A stretch of DNA of 64,000 bases from Sulfurospirillum arsenophilum NBRC 109478 (lineage in GTDB: Bacteria; Campylobacterota; Campylobacteria; Campylobacterales; Sulfurospirillaceae): assembly GCF_000813345.1 (NCBI RefSeq), contig NZ_BBQF01000001.1, forward strand, positions 124,001-188,000, read 5' to 3'. A program made the position numbers and the translations under genes. The notes beneath the pieces were generated by a model, which was not told the origin of the DNA, ran no database searches, and worked only from the letters and a program-made list of their open reading frames with translations. This document shows positions 9,595 through 18,054 of this stretch, piece by piece. The number at the start of each line of letters is the position of its first letter. The first letter of the stretch is position 1.

Positions 9595-11197
9595 TCCTTT
9601 CCATGATTTTATGAGTAGCATCGATGAGATGACTATAGCGAAAAAGACAACGCTTCTTTTTTTAATTATGGTTGTTGGAATGTTCTTTATCGGTAGTTTC
9701 GCCCATATGAGCATCAATCGCATTAAAAATAATTTTGATATTTTATACACTAAGCGTATGCTTCCAACGATTCGCCTTGAAAATCTCAAAGATATTTATA
9801 CGGTCAATATTTTAGACACGATCCGTGATATAGAAAAAGGCTCAATCAGTGCGAGTGAGGGTAAAGTCGTTATAGCCCTTGCGCAAGATCTCATCAAAAT
9901 TGAATTACAAGAATATAAAAATAGTTTGGCGATTGATGAGAGTGATTGGTTGATAAAGTTAGCACGTTCATGGGGTGTTATGACACAGACTCGCCAGTCA
10001 TTTTTTCAAACGAAAGAAGATGATATTTTAATATCCAAAATTGAACAAAAGATTCACACAATTGATGGCATTTTGCTCAAAATGTTTAGTTATTTTGAAA
10101 CCAGACAAGCTCCTAGGGCAATTGATACCCTCCAAAATGAGCTCTATCCAAGTGTTTATTCGATCAATATTGATCTTACGGGACTTATTAACCTCAATCT
10201 TGATAGTGCAAAAGAGAGATATGCCCGTACGGAAAAAGTTTATGACAATACCTTTGAATGGATTGTGGTGGCAACAATTGGAACGATAGCTTTTGCCGCA
10301 TTATTGGCGATTGTACTTCTTCAAAATATTCGTTTGCTTCATGCACGACTTGCCAAAATGGTTGATGCTAAAACCTATGAACTACAGCAACTGAACCGTA
10401 ATCTTGAACTCAAAGTGCAATATGAAGTGGAGCAGAGTCGCCAAAAAGATCAGATCATGTTTCGTCAATCAAGGCTTGCTTCTATGGGGGAGATGATTGG
10501 CAATATTGCTCATCAATGGAGGCAACCGCTTAATGCGATTGTGCTGATTATCCAAAGTTTTCAAATGAAGCGTATAGCAGGGTTGGAACTAAGCGATGCG
10601 TTTATCGATAAACAGGTAAATGAGGGTATCGAATTGGCATCATTGATGTCCAATACCATTGATGATTTTCGTAATTTTTTTAAACCAAACCATCGTGAAG
10701 AGCTTTTTAGTGTTAAAGAGACAGTACTTTACAGTCATAAATTAGTACAAGAGTATTATGCAAAATCAGGCATTGAGATTTTTTTAAATTGTACCAATGA
10801 TGTGCAAATTAGTGGCTATCCCAATGAATTTTCACAAGTGATTATGAACCTTTTCTCCAATGCCAAAGATGCACTTGAAGAGAGTAGTGTAGAAGAGAAA
10901 TTCATTGAGGTGGTCATTACTAAAGAGGCAAATAATGCGGTGATTAGTGTTATAGACAATGGCGGTGGGATAAGTGATGAGGTGCAAGATAGGATGTTTG
11001 AGCCCTATTTTACAACCAAACACAAAGCCTCAGGCACAGGCATAGGGTTGTATATGTCAAAGCAAATTATTGAAAAACAGATGAGAGGTACCATTAGTGG
11101 TACGAATCTTACCTATACATTTCAAAATGGCAAGCGCTATGAACAATGTGCAATCATAACTATTTTAGTACCACTTGAAAAAAAGGAGGAAAAATAA
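9584..11197 (+). CDS. Membrane sensor histidine kinase
   Basis: A 537-residue kinase. TM1 near residues 20-42, a helical periplasmic region of about 185 residues, TM2 near 228-250, a coiled coil (residues 258-300), then the H-box NIAHQWRQPLNA with His310, a form common in Campylobacterota kinases. The ATPase domain has N-box NLFSNAKDALEE, G1 VIDNGGGI and G2 GTGIGLYMSK. It would phosphorylate the response regulator that starts two bases after its stop. The overlap with the binding-protein gene suggests that the binding protein feeds signal to the periplasmic region. Confidence 0.9.
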   Translation: MSTSPFHDFMSSIDEMTIAKKTTLLFLIMVVGMFFIGSFAHMSINRIKNNFDILYTKRMLPTIRLENLKDIYTVNILDTIRDIEKGSISASEGKVVIALAQDLIKIELQEYKNSLAIDESDWLIKLARSWGVMTQTRQSFFQTKEDDILISKIEQKIHTIDGILLKMFSYFETRQAPRAIDTLQNELYPSVYSINIDLTGLINLNLDSAKERYARTEKVYDNTFEWIVVATIGTIAFAALLAIVLLQNIRLLHARLAKMVDAKTYELQQLNRNLELKVQYEVEQSRQKDQIMFRQSRLASMGEMIGNIAHQWRQPLNAIVLIIQSFQMKRIAGLELSDAFIDKQVNEGIELASLMSNTIDDFRNFFKPNHREELFSVKETVLYSHKLVQEYYAKSGIEIFLNCTNDVQISGYPNEFSQVIMNLFSNAKDALEESSVEEKFIEVVITKEANNAVISVIDNGGGISDEVQDRMFEPYFTTKHKASGTGIGLYMSKQIIEKQMRGTISGTNLTYTFQNGKRYEQCAIITILVPLEKKEEK

Positions 11198-11198
11198 C

Positions 11199-11858
11199 AT
11201 GGATTTTAACGGGTTAAAAGACTGTGTCGTTTTATACGTAGAAGATGAAAAATCAGTACAGATGCAAACGCAATTGATCTTAAAAGATTTTGTCAAAGAG
11301 GTTTATCTTGCATCTAATGGCGAAGAGGGGCTTAAAATTGCACTTGAAAAAGATATCGATATTATTGTAACCGATATTGTTATGCCTGTGATGAATGGTA
11401 TCGAGATGCTCAAAAAGCTGAAAAAAGAGCATAATCGTGATATACCTGCCATTATCACAACGGCTTTTACAGAGACAGAGTATCTTATGGAGGCCATTAC
11501 CCTTAAAGTAGATGGTTTTATTATGAAGCCGATTAATGTCAAAGATTTAATTAGCAATATTTACAGTGTGATGCTTCCAAAGTTGCATAATAAAGAGATA
11601 CAAGGATGTTCTTTTATTATCGAAGGTCTTGCGGCACTCATTGGGGGTAAAAAGATTGAGATTTTAAAATACATCATCAACCATTTGGATGAAAATAAAA
11701 TATTTAACGGATCTTACCAAGATATTATTGATAACATTGGTGTGAGCAAACCAACGGTGGTGCATATGTTCCAACAACTTATCAAAGTAGGTATTTTAGA
11801 GAAAGTTAAAAATAAAATGTATCGTTTCCGCAATACAAAACTCGTTGGAGATCAGTAA
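11199..11858 (+). CDS. Response regulator with C-terminal winged-helix output
   Basis: A 220-residue regulator. The receiver domain has VLYVEDE (acidic pocket), phosphoacceptor D59 in VTDIVMP, and the conserved Lys in MKP near residue 110. The C-terminal third ends in a likely winged helix-turn-helix (YQDIIDNIGVSKPTVVHMF then LIKVGILEKV), which resembles Crp/MarR-type wings and not the OmpR or NarL output. ATG at 11199 is chosen because AAGGAGG lies nine bases upstream; the in-frame ATG at 11175 lies inside the kinase gene. The gene stops one base before the cyclophilin ATG. Likely a DNA-binding partner of the upstream kinase. Confidence 0.88.
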   Translation: MDFNGLKDCVVLYVEDEKSVQMQTQLILKDFVKEVYLASNGEEGLKIALEKDIDIIVTDIVMPVMNGIEMLKKLKKEHNRDIPAIITTAFTETEYLMEAITLKVDGFIMKPINVKDLISNIYSVMLPKLHNKEIQGCSFIIEGLAALIGGKKIEILKYIINHLDENKIFNGSYQDIIDNIGVSKPTVVHMFQQLIKVGILEKVKNKMYRFRNTKLVGDQ

Positions 11859-12377
11859 ATGAAAAAAGTGGTTTTAGTTTTACTTTTGGGTGTTTGGAGT
11901 GCTCTTGTCGCAAGTGAAGTGGTTTTTGAAACAACGCAAGGAACCATCGTTTTTGCACTTAAACCTGAAGTTGCACCCAAAGCATGTGAGAATTTCGAAG
12001 GTTTAGTCAAAAAAGGGTATTACAATGGTATTTCTTTTCACCGAATTATTAAAGGTTTTATGATTCAAGGTGGAGACCCAACGGGTACGGGCCGTGGAGG
12101 GCAGTCAATTTACGGGCAACCGTTTGAAGATGAGTTTAAACCCAATGTCATGTTTAACAAACCTGGTATTTTAGCAATGGCTAATGCGGGGCGTAATACC
12201 AATGGAAGTCAATTTTTTATTACGACTGTTCCTACGCCACATCTCAATGGTAGACATACTATTTTTGGTGAAGTGGTTGAGGGAATGGATGTTGTGAAAA
12301 AGCTTGAAAATATTGTAACTGATGGTAGAGACATGCCAATGCAACCACAAAAAATTATCAAAGCGTATTTAAAATAA
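11859..12377 (+). CDS. Exported cyclophilin-type peptidyl-prolyl isomerase
   Basis: A 172-residue protein with a signal peptide (residues 1-19, MKKVVLVLLLGVWSALVAS) and a complete cyclophilin domain: FHRIIKGFMIQGGDPTGTG with the catalytic Arg, GSQFFITT, and HLNGRHTIFGEV. It catalyses cis-trans isomerisation of prolyl bonds, here in the periplasm, so it is a folding helper of the PpiA type. It begins directly after the response regulator and is likely co-transcribed, though it is followed by the PII gene with its own ribosome site. Length and motifs are normal. Confidence 0.9.
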   Translation: MKKVVLVLLLGVWSALVASEVVFETTQGTIVFALKPEVAPKACENFEGLVKKGYYNGISFHRIIKGFMIQGGDPTGTGRGGQSIYGQPFEDEFKPNVMFNKPGILAMANAGRNTNGSQFFITTVPTPHLNGRHTIFGEVVEGMDVVKKLENIVTDGRDMPMQPQKIIKAYLK

Positions 12378-12411
12378 TTTAAGGTAAAATAGCCCAATTT
12401 TGAAATAATAG

Positions 12412-12762
<351 letters not shown>

Positions 12763-12767
12763 ACTTT

Positions 12768-12806
12768 AAGCTTTGTGATTAAATTTTAATCACAAAGCTT
12801 TTCTTC
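12768..12806 (+). terminator. Intrinsic terminator between PII gene and amt
   Basis: AAGCTTTGTGATTAAA (12768-12783) and TTTAATCACAAAGCTT (12785-12800) form a perfect 16-base inverted repeat followed by a T-rich tract. It separates transcription of glnK and amt at least in part. Confidence 0.85.
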
Positions 12807-12813
12807 TTTTTTG

Positions 12814-12819
12814 TACAAT
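12814..12819 (+). promoter_or_regulatory. Candidate -10 box for amt
   Basis: TACAAT within TTGTACAATTAT, 38 bases before the amt ATG and directly after the glnK terminator. No sigma-54 type GG-N10-GC element was seen. Confidence 0.45.
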
Positions 12820-12857
12820 TATCCGTTACACTTTATTTTACTCAAAGGGCACATGTA

Positions 12858-14039
12858 ATGGATTTATCTCACATTCAATATATTATTGACACCTTCTTCC
12901 TACTTTTTGCTTCTGTTCTAATTATTTTGATGGTTCCAGGCTTTGCCATGCTTGAAGCAGGGCTTGTTCGTAGCAAAAACGTCTCTGCTGTTCTCACAGG
13001 CAATGTTATGCTCTACGCTATCACCTCTTTTATCTTTTTATTATGGGGCTATAACGTTATGTTTGGAGGAGCTGGTTTTTTCCTCGAAGGCGTTGTAACG
13101 GAAGGGTATAGTCCTTATGCCTATTTTTTCTTTCAAATGGCATTTGTCAGTAAAACCGTTTCTATTATGAGTGGTGGTGTGAGTGAGCGTATTCGCATTA
13201 TTCCTTTTATGATTTTTGCCGTCTTAATGAGCGGATTTATTTATCCAACGGTGGGTAATGCCATTTGGGGTGGAGGATTTTTAAAAGAGGTGCATGACCT
13301 AGCGGGCTGTACAGTTATACATTCCGTTGGTGGTTGGGCACTTTTAGCAGGTATCTTAGTTTTGGGTGCAAGACGAGGCAGATATAGTAAAGAGGGGCAT
13401 GTAAGAGCAATCCCTGCTTCTAACATTCCTTTGGTGACGCTTGGTGCGATGTTATTATGGATTGGTTGGTTCGGCTTTAACGGGGGTAGTGCTTTTCACA
13501 TTTCAAGTGTTGAAAATGCAGACCTCGTAGGCTTAATCATCGTCAATACCAATACAGCGGGACTTGCAGGTGCCATTATTGCAGCCTTTATTGTCTATTT
13601 TCAGTATAAAAAACTTGATATTACCATGATCTTAAACGGGGCACTTGGCGGACTGGTTGCAATTACGGCAAGTGCTGATGTTGTTGGCCTTTGGGAACCG
13701 ATTGTCATTGGTGCTGTTGGTGGGGCATTGGTCGTTTTCGCGATTCCTCTTTTTGATAAATTCAAAATAGATGATCCTGTGGGAGCTCTTTCTGTTCACT
13801 TGGTCAATGGTATTTGGGGAACGATTGCGGTAGCGCTTTTTGCAGATTTTTCACTGCTGACACAACTTAAAGGCATTGCTTTAACAGGGCTTTTCACATT
13901 TCCTATTTCGTATGTTGCGTTTGTTATCATCAAAAAAGTTATTGGGCTTAGAAGTGATGAAGAGCACGAATATGTGGGGCTTGATCTTGAAGAGTGTGGC
14001 TTGGAAGCTTACCCTGAATTTGTTAAATCAAAAGTTTAA
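12858..14039 (+). CDS. amt: Ammonium transporter
   Basis: A 393-residue Amt/Mep/Rh channel with eleven membrane segments. Signatures seen: GFAMLEAGLVRSKNV near residue 31, GGWALLAG with the first pore His region (TVIHSVGG), LLWIGWFGFNGGSAF, and the second pore His in VHLVNGIWGT. It lacks a cleavable signal peptide. It conducts ammonium or ammonia into the cytoplasm and is expected to be gated by the PII protein encoded upstream. The start region overlaps a one-mismatch form of the iterated palindrome (CACATGTAAT). The family call is secure. Confidence 0.95.
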   Translation: MDLSHIQYIIDTFFLLFASVLIILMVPGFAMLEAGLVRSKNVSAVLTGNVMLYAITSFIFLLWGYNVMFGGAGFFLEGVVTEGYSPYAYFFFQMAFVSKTVSIMSGGVSERIRIIPFMIFAVLMSGFIYPTVGNAIWGGGFLKEVHDLAGCTVIHSVGGWALLAGILVLGARRGRYSKEGHVRAIPASNIPLVTLGAMLLWIGWFGFNGGSAFHISSVENADLVGLIIVNTNTAGLAGAIIAAFIVYFQYKKLDITMILNGALGGLVAITASADVVGLWEPIVIGAVGGALVVFAIPLFDKFKIDDPVGALSVHLVNGIWGTIAVALFADFSLLTQLKGIALTGLFTFPISYVAFVIIKKVIGLRSDEEHEYVGLDLEECGLEAYPEFVKSKV

Positions 14040-14042
14040 ACT

Positions 14043-14075
14043 TTTTAGATGTAAGAAATTTTCTTACATCTAAAA
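14043..14075 (+). terminator. Hairpin after amt
   Basis: TTTTAGATGTAAGAAA (14043-14058) and TTTCTTACATCTAAAA (14060-14075) form a 16-bp stem with almost no loop. The 3' side lacks a long T-run, but A and T tracts flank both sides, so it may act in both directions between amt and the convergent flavoprotein gene. Confidence 0.65.
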
Positions 14076-14112
14076 TCTCACAAGGAGTTACATCTTAAGA
14101 TTAATTCCTTTC

Positions 14113-14781
14113 TTAGTGATTGACCATCTCCACTAATTTTTTACCCATAGCAAATGCCTTTTCGCAATCTAATGGAAATTGTCGTTCTTTTATTTCTGCT
14201 TTTACTTTTTCATCAAATATATTGCAATCATATTTCGCATAATCAGTATACTGATAGGTATCATAAGAATATAATGTTTCACAATACCCAAAAAGCCTAT
14301 TCAAAGCGTTTCCGTTTGCATTAAGTATCGTAGGGTAATCTATCTCTTTCATTAAAAACTCTGGGCAGTTCATTGTATAAATGATTCCCGTTGGGACTAT
14401 TTTGTCATGAAAGCGTATTCGTTCTTTGGTCTCAGGATTGATCATGTATGTATCAACTGGGAACATGAAACGTTCCATGAAAGCTCTCATTTGAGCAGTT
14501 GGGTAGTCATAATAGACGGGTGTTCCAAGAATGATGACATCTGCTTTTTGAGCTTTTTTTAATATAGGTTTTAATTCATCTTTGTGTGCGCATAGACCAT
14601 TGGTTTTACTGCCTTTTATTTTACATGCAAAGCAACTAAGACACCCTTGAAATGTATAATCATAAAGATTGATTATTTCAACATCTGCTCCTGCTGAAAT
14701 AGCTCCTTCTAGTGCTTTATTCAAAAGTTTTGCTGTATTAAAATTTTTCCTTGGACTACCATTTACCAATAATACATTCAT
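14113..14781 (-). CDS. Flavodoxin-fold NAD(P)H-dependent oxidoreductase
   Basis: A 222-residue protein of the NADPH-dependent FMN reductase / iron-sulfur flavoprotein group. The FMN phosphate loop is GSPRKNFNT (residues 9-17). A Cys cluster CLSCFACK near residues 47-54 with a further Cys at CAHKDELKP could hold a cluster or be redox-active, and GTPVYYDYPTAQMRAFMER is the second flavin-site motif. It probably reduces quinones or electrophiles at the expense of NAD(P)H. It is divergent from an HxlR-family regulator, the common layout for such reductases and their repressors. The substrate is not known. Confidence 0.82.
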   Translation of the reverse strand: MNVLLVNGSPRKNFNTAKLLNKALEGAISAGADVEIINLYDYTFQGCLSCFACKIKGSKTNGLCAHKDELKPILKKAQKADVIILGTPVYYDYPTAQMRAFMERFMFPVDTYMINPETKERIRFHDKIVPTGIIYTMNCPEFLMKEIDYPTILNANGNALNRLFGYCETLYSYDTYQYTDYAKYDCNIFDEKVKAEIKERQFPLDCEKAFAMGKKLVEMVNH

Positions 14782-14805
14782 TGTATTTTCCTTTTTATTT
14801 TAAGA

Positions 14806-14811
14806 TATAAT
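14806..14811 (+). promoter_or_regulatory. Divergent promoter region, flavoprotein / HxlR regulator
   Basis: TATAAT in GATATAATTATAAATC, which is near-symmetrical and also offers TATAAT on the reverse strand, so both genes may start here. A second -10-like TATAGT lies at 14835-14840, and a small GCAG-T6-CTGC repeat at 14843-14856 could be an operator half-site pair. All are inferences from spacing. Confidence 0.4.
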
Positions 14812-14877
14812 TATAAATCAAAAGGAAATAAAAATATAGTACGCAGTTTTTTCTGCCCTACTTTTTTGGAGAAATAT

Positions 14878-15240
14878 ATGGCACACATTAAAAAATCTAC
14901 AACAGAATTACTAGATCTTGAGCAAGTATGTCCTATTTTATATGCATTAGACATTATTGGGCAAAAATGGAAGATACCAATTATGTGGCATCTTGCAGAA
15001 GATGGTACATTACGCTATAACCAAATGAAAAGAGCAGTACGTGGTATAACAAATATTATGTTGACTAAGTCACTTCAAGAATTAGAAGTGTACCAATTAG
15101 TATGTCGTAAACAATACGATACTGTTCCACCAAAAGTCGAATATTCATTAACAGAACGAGGTTTGACTCTCTTACCTGTCCTCAAATCTTTGGATATTTG
15201 GGGTAAGGAGCAAATTGAATATGCACGGATGTGTAAATAA
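14878..15240 (+). CDS. HxlR-family transcriptional regulator
   Basis: A 120-residue winged helix-turn-helix protein. It has the family patterns GQKWKIPIMWHLAEDGTLRY, then MKRAVRGITNIMLTKSLQELE (recognition helix region) and the wing RKQYDTVPPKVEYSLTERG, ending near a WG motif. Cys at residue 17 or so and at the C-terminus could be redox-sensitive, as in other HxlR/HypR-type regulators. The ATG at 14878 is preferred over a TTG at 14866 because TTGGAG forms its ribosome site. Likely controls the divergent flavoprotein gene. Confidence 0.88.
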   Translation: MAHIKKSTTELLDLEQVCPILYALDIIGQKWKIPIMWHLAEDGTLRYNQMKRAVRGITNIMLTKSLQELEVYQLVCRKQYDTVPPKVEYSLTERGLTLLPVLKSLDIWGKEQIEYARMCK

Positions 15241-15276
15241 TAAAAGCCCTAAAACCTTGATTTTAAGGCTTTTATT
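15239..15276. terminator. Bidirectional terminator, HxlR regulator / aldo-keto reductase
   Basis: AATAAAAGCC (15239-15248) pairs with GGCTTTTATT (15267-15276), and the inner CTAAAACC/ATTTTAAG can pair further with a mismatch. It overlaps the regulator's stop codon and has A/T flanks for use on both strands. Confidence 0.7.
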
Positions 15277-15292
15277 AAAAGTAGGTTTTAAT

Positions 15293-16312
15293 TCATCCCA
15301 TCGGGTATAAAATCTCTTTTTGAACTTTCTCACATTCGTTTAAAATCTCAGGTGTTAGTTTAATTTCTAAAGCTTTAAAGCTCTCTTCTAACTGTGTGGC
15401 ATAACGCGCCCCAATGATAGTTGAAGCCACAAAATCAAAGTGCATACTCCACGCAACGGCGAGCGTTACGGGGCGCATGCCGTATTTTTTCGCAATTTCC
15501 ATGTATTTTGCTGTTGCCGTGACTGTTTTATCATTGACAAAGCGTTTATACATTGCTTTTTGTCTAGGTTCTCCTGCATGAAGATACTCACCAAAACGAC
15601 TCTTAGGGTCAATAAAGGCTTGATTATACTTACCACTAAGAACTCCTCCTCCAATGGGTGAGTAAGGCAACATTGAAACGTTTTCTTTTCTGCATACATT
15701 GGCGAGCTCGTCTAAAAACCGAGGATTAAGCAATGAAAAATTGTTTTGGATCGACTCAAAACGGGAGAGTTTTTCATACTGAGAAATGGTGTTTGATTTG
15801 GTGAGTCCATAAGCAGTATCGTTAGAGGTACCAATGTAACGCACTTTTCCTGATTTTACAAGTTCATCAAGGGCGCGCATCGACTCTTCTTTGGGGACGA
15901 CTTCATCGGGCCAATGCACTTGGTAAAGGTCGATGTAGTCCGTTTTGAGACGTTTCAAACTTCCCTCAACCGCTTTTTGAATATGAAAACGATCAATCGC
16001 TGTGTAGCCATGACGAATGGGCGGCACAAACCAGCCATTGGCAGCACCTGCAATTTTGGTTGCAAGTATGATGCTCTCACGTGGTTTAGAGGAGAGCCAC
16101 TCACTGATGATCTCTTCAGTGACACCCGCATAACTCTCTTTGGGAGGAACGGGGTAAAGTTCTGCGGTATCAAAAAAATTAATGCCACGATCATACGCAG
16201 TATCGAGGATTTTAAACGATTCTGCTTTGTCACTCCAACTGCCAAAACTCATGGTACCCATACAAATAGGGGTAACTCTTAGTCCACTTTTCCCAATGTA
16301 ACGATATTCCAT
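15293..16312 (-). CDS. Aldo/keto reductase
   Basis: A 339-residue NADPH-dependent oxidoreductase of the aldo/keto reductase superfamily. MEYRYIGKSGLRVTPICMGT opens it; the catalytic tetrad can be placed: Asp in NFFDTAELY, Tyr in the same segment, Lys in ATKIAG, and His in YQVHWPDE. The NADPH-binding segment near the C-terminus is VASTIIGARYATQLEESF. The start is set at the ATG 16312 because the domain begins there; the longer frame up to 16378 adds a poorly conserved extension. Its natural carbonyl substrate is unknown. Divergent from pyrC. Confidence 0.88.
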   Translation of the reverse strand: MEYRYIGKSGLRVTPICMGTMSFGSWSDKAESFKILDTAYDRGINFFDTAELYPVPPKESYAGVTEEIISEWLSSKPRESIILATKIAGAANGWFVPPIRHGYTAIDRFHIQKAVEGSLKRLKTDYIDLYQVHWPDEVVPKEESMRALDELVKSGKVRYIGTSNDTAYGLTKSNTISQYEKLSRFESIQNNFSLLNPRFLDELANVCRKENVSMLPYSPIGGGVLSGKYNQAFIDPKSRFGEYLHAGEPRQKAMYKRFVNDKTVTATAKYMEIAKKYGMRPVTLAVAWSMHFDFVASTIIGARYATQLEESFKALEIKLTPEILNECEKVQKEILYPMG

Positions 16313-16337
16313 CTCTCTTGCCTTCTTTGTTTTTGGA

Positions 16338-16369
16338 AGTATAACATTTTGGTGATGCTTTGATATAAT
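16338..16369. promoter_or_regulatory. Divergent -10 boxes, aldo-keto reductase and pyrC
   Basis: Reverse-strand TATACT (16338-16343) lies 26 bases before the reductase ATG, and forward TATAAT in TTTGATATAATT (16364-16369) lies 22 bases before the pyrC ATG. Confidence 0.5.
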
Positions 16370-16391
16370 TAAAACCAAAAAGGCATTGGTA

Positions 16392-17399
16392 ATGACCTAC
16401 ACTCTGATTTCTCCTTTAGATATGCACTTACATTTACGTGATGAAGCGATGCTTAAAGTGGTGGCACCCCTGAGTGCGCATAGTTTTGCGGGTGGTATCA
16501 TTATGCCAAATATTCTTCCTCCCATTACGACCATTGAAGCGGTTATTGCCTATAAAGAGCGTATTATAAATGCTATTGGCAATAATGTATTTGAGCCATT
16601 GATGACGCTTTTTTTTCGTTCGGATTATACACGTGAATTTTTAGAAAAAGCAGCTTTACATGTAAAGGCGTTGAAGCTCTACCCATCAGGTATTACAACC
16701 AACTCGGAGGGTGGCGTGGCAAGTATGGACATTGAGACACTTCGCCCTGTTTTGGAGGCTATGAGTGATCTGGGGCTAGTTTTATGTGTACATGGCGAAA
16801 CCAATGGTTTTGTGATGGATAGAGAAAAAGAGTTTGGCTCTATTTATGAAAGTCTCGCTTCGGCATTTCCAAAGCTGAAAATTGTGATGGAACACATTAC
16901 GACCAAAGAGAGTGTGGCACTTTTGGATAAGTATGAAAACCTTTATGCTACGGTTACATTGCATCATCTTTTGATAACTTTGGATGATGTTGCCGGTGGT
17001 ATGCTTCAACCACATCTTTTTTGTAAGCCAATCGCCAAGCGTTATGAAGACCGCGATGCCCTTTTACATGTAAGTCTTAAAGCCCATCCCAAAGTGATGT
17101 TTGGGAGTGATTCTGCTCCACATCCAATTCATAAAAAAGAGTGTTGCGGTTGTGCGGCGGGTGTTTTCACTGCACCGATTGCGTTGCAAGTTTTAGTAGA
17201 GTTATTTGACAAACATAACGCATTAGCAAATCTACAAGCGTTTGTAAGTAACAATGCACAAACAATTTATAATTATAAAGCCCTGTATAAAGAGGTTTGC
17301 TTAGAGAAGAGTCCATTCCAAGTAACACACAGTTATGGTGACGTTGTCCCTATATTTGCTAACGAGACACTCGCTTGGAGCATTAAACATGTCGTATAA
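16392..17399 (+). CDS. pyrC: Dihydroorotase
   Basis: A 335-residue zinc amidohydrolase of the PyrC type: metal-site DMHLHLRD near residue 10, carboxylated Lys in LKLYPSG near residue 95, metal-site His in CVHGE and VMEHITT, and Asp in GSDSAPH. It closes carbamoyl aspartate to dihydroorotate in pyrimidine synthesis. The ATG at 16392 is preferred over the TTG at 16386 since AAGG is eight bases upstream. The gene overlaps the response regulator by 11 bases. Two iterated palindromes lie in frame. Family call is secure. Confidence 0.93.
   Translation: MTYTLISPLDMHLHLRDEAMLKVVAPLSAHSFAGGIIMPNILPPITTIEAVIAYKERIINAIGNNVFEPLMTLFFRSDYTREFLEKAALHVKALKLYPSGITTNSEGGVASMDIETLRPVLEAMSDLGLVLCVHGETNGFVMDREKEFGSIYESLASAFPKLKIVMEHITTKESVALLDKYENLYATVTLHHLLITLDDVAGGMLQPHLFCKPIAKRYEDRDALLHVSLKAHPKVMFGSDSAPHPIHKKECCGCAAGVFTAPIALQVLVELFDKHNALANLQAFVSNNAQTIYNYKALYKEVCLEKSPFQVTHSYGDVVPIFANETLAWSIKHVV
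16656..16665. repeat. Iterated palindrome copy 5
   Basis: In pyrC, read TTA-CAT-GTA (L-H-V-K). Full 14-base symmetry CTTTACATGTAAAG at 16654-16667. Confidence 0.9.
17064..17073. repeat. Iterated palindrome copy 6
   Basis: Second copy in pyrC, read TTA-CAT-GTA (L-H-V-S). Confidence 0.9.
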
Positions 17400-18054
17400 A
17401 ATTCTTATTTTAGAAGATAACACACTGCTTCTTCAAACACTGGAGGATTTTTTAGGTGGACATGGGTATGAATGTACCTTAGTAAAAAGTGGGAAAGCCG
17501 CACTTAAACAGTGTTATGAACATAAATTTGATCTCTACTTACTGGATGTAAAAGTACCTGACATGAGCGGCTTTGACTTCTTAAAAGAGCTTCGTGCCTC
17601 TGGAGATTATACCCCCGCTATTTTTGTGACATCATTGAACGACCAAGAGAGTCTTACCAAAGGCTTTATGTTAGGGGGAGATGATTACATTAAAAAACCG
17701 TTTGATTTAGATGAAATGCTTCTTCGTATCAAAGCGATTTTAGCGCGCTCTAAAGGAATTGTGGATGATTGGCTGGTTATTGATGAAGCCTACAAACTCA
17801 ACCTTGCACGTAAACGGCTTTTTGCTCATCATCAAGAGTTAGACCTTAATCTCAAAGATTTTGAATTGCTCTATTTGTTAGTGAAAGAGCGAGGACATGT
17901 GGTCACGAAAGAGATGATCCATGAAAGGCTTTGGAGTAGCAGTGAAGAGATTAATGAAGGTTCCATAAGAGTTTATATCAATAATCTTAAAAAGATTTTT
18001 GGGAAAGAGAGCATTTTAAATATACGAGGAATTGGGTACCGCTTTGAGAAGTAG
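17389..18054 (+). CDS. OmpR-family response regulator
   Basis: A 222-residue regulator: receiver with ILILEDN, phosphoacceptor D53 in LLDVKVPDMSG and Lys in IKKPFD, followed by an OmpR-type winged helix (LNLKDFELLYLLVKERG, then VYINNLKKIFG and IRGIGYRF). ATG at 17389 is chosen because TTGGAG lies ten bases upstream and it begins MSYKILILED; the frame reaching 17335 lies within pyrC. It overlaps pyrC by 11 bases and the downstream kinase by about 23, so the three are translationally coupled. Target genes are unknown. Confidence 0.9.
   Translation: MSYKILILEDNTLLLQTLEDFLGGHGYECTLVKSGKAALKQCYEHKFDLYLLDVKVPDMSGFDFLKELRASGDYTPAIFVTSLNDQESLTKGFMLGGDDYIKKPFDLDEMLLRIKAILARSKGIVDDWLVIDEAYKLNLARKRLFAHHQELDLNLKDFELLYLLVKERGHVVTKEMIHERLWSSSEEINEGSIRVYINNLKKIFGKESILNIRGIGYRFEK

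Noticed and set aside
12763-12857. A sigma-54 promoter before amt
   Set aside because: No GG-N10-GC pattern is present; a TACAAT box fits better.
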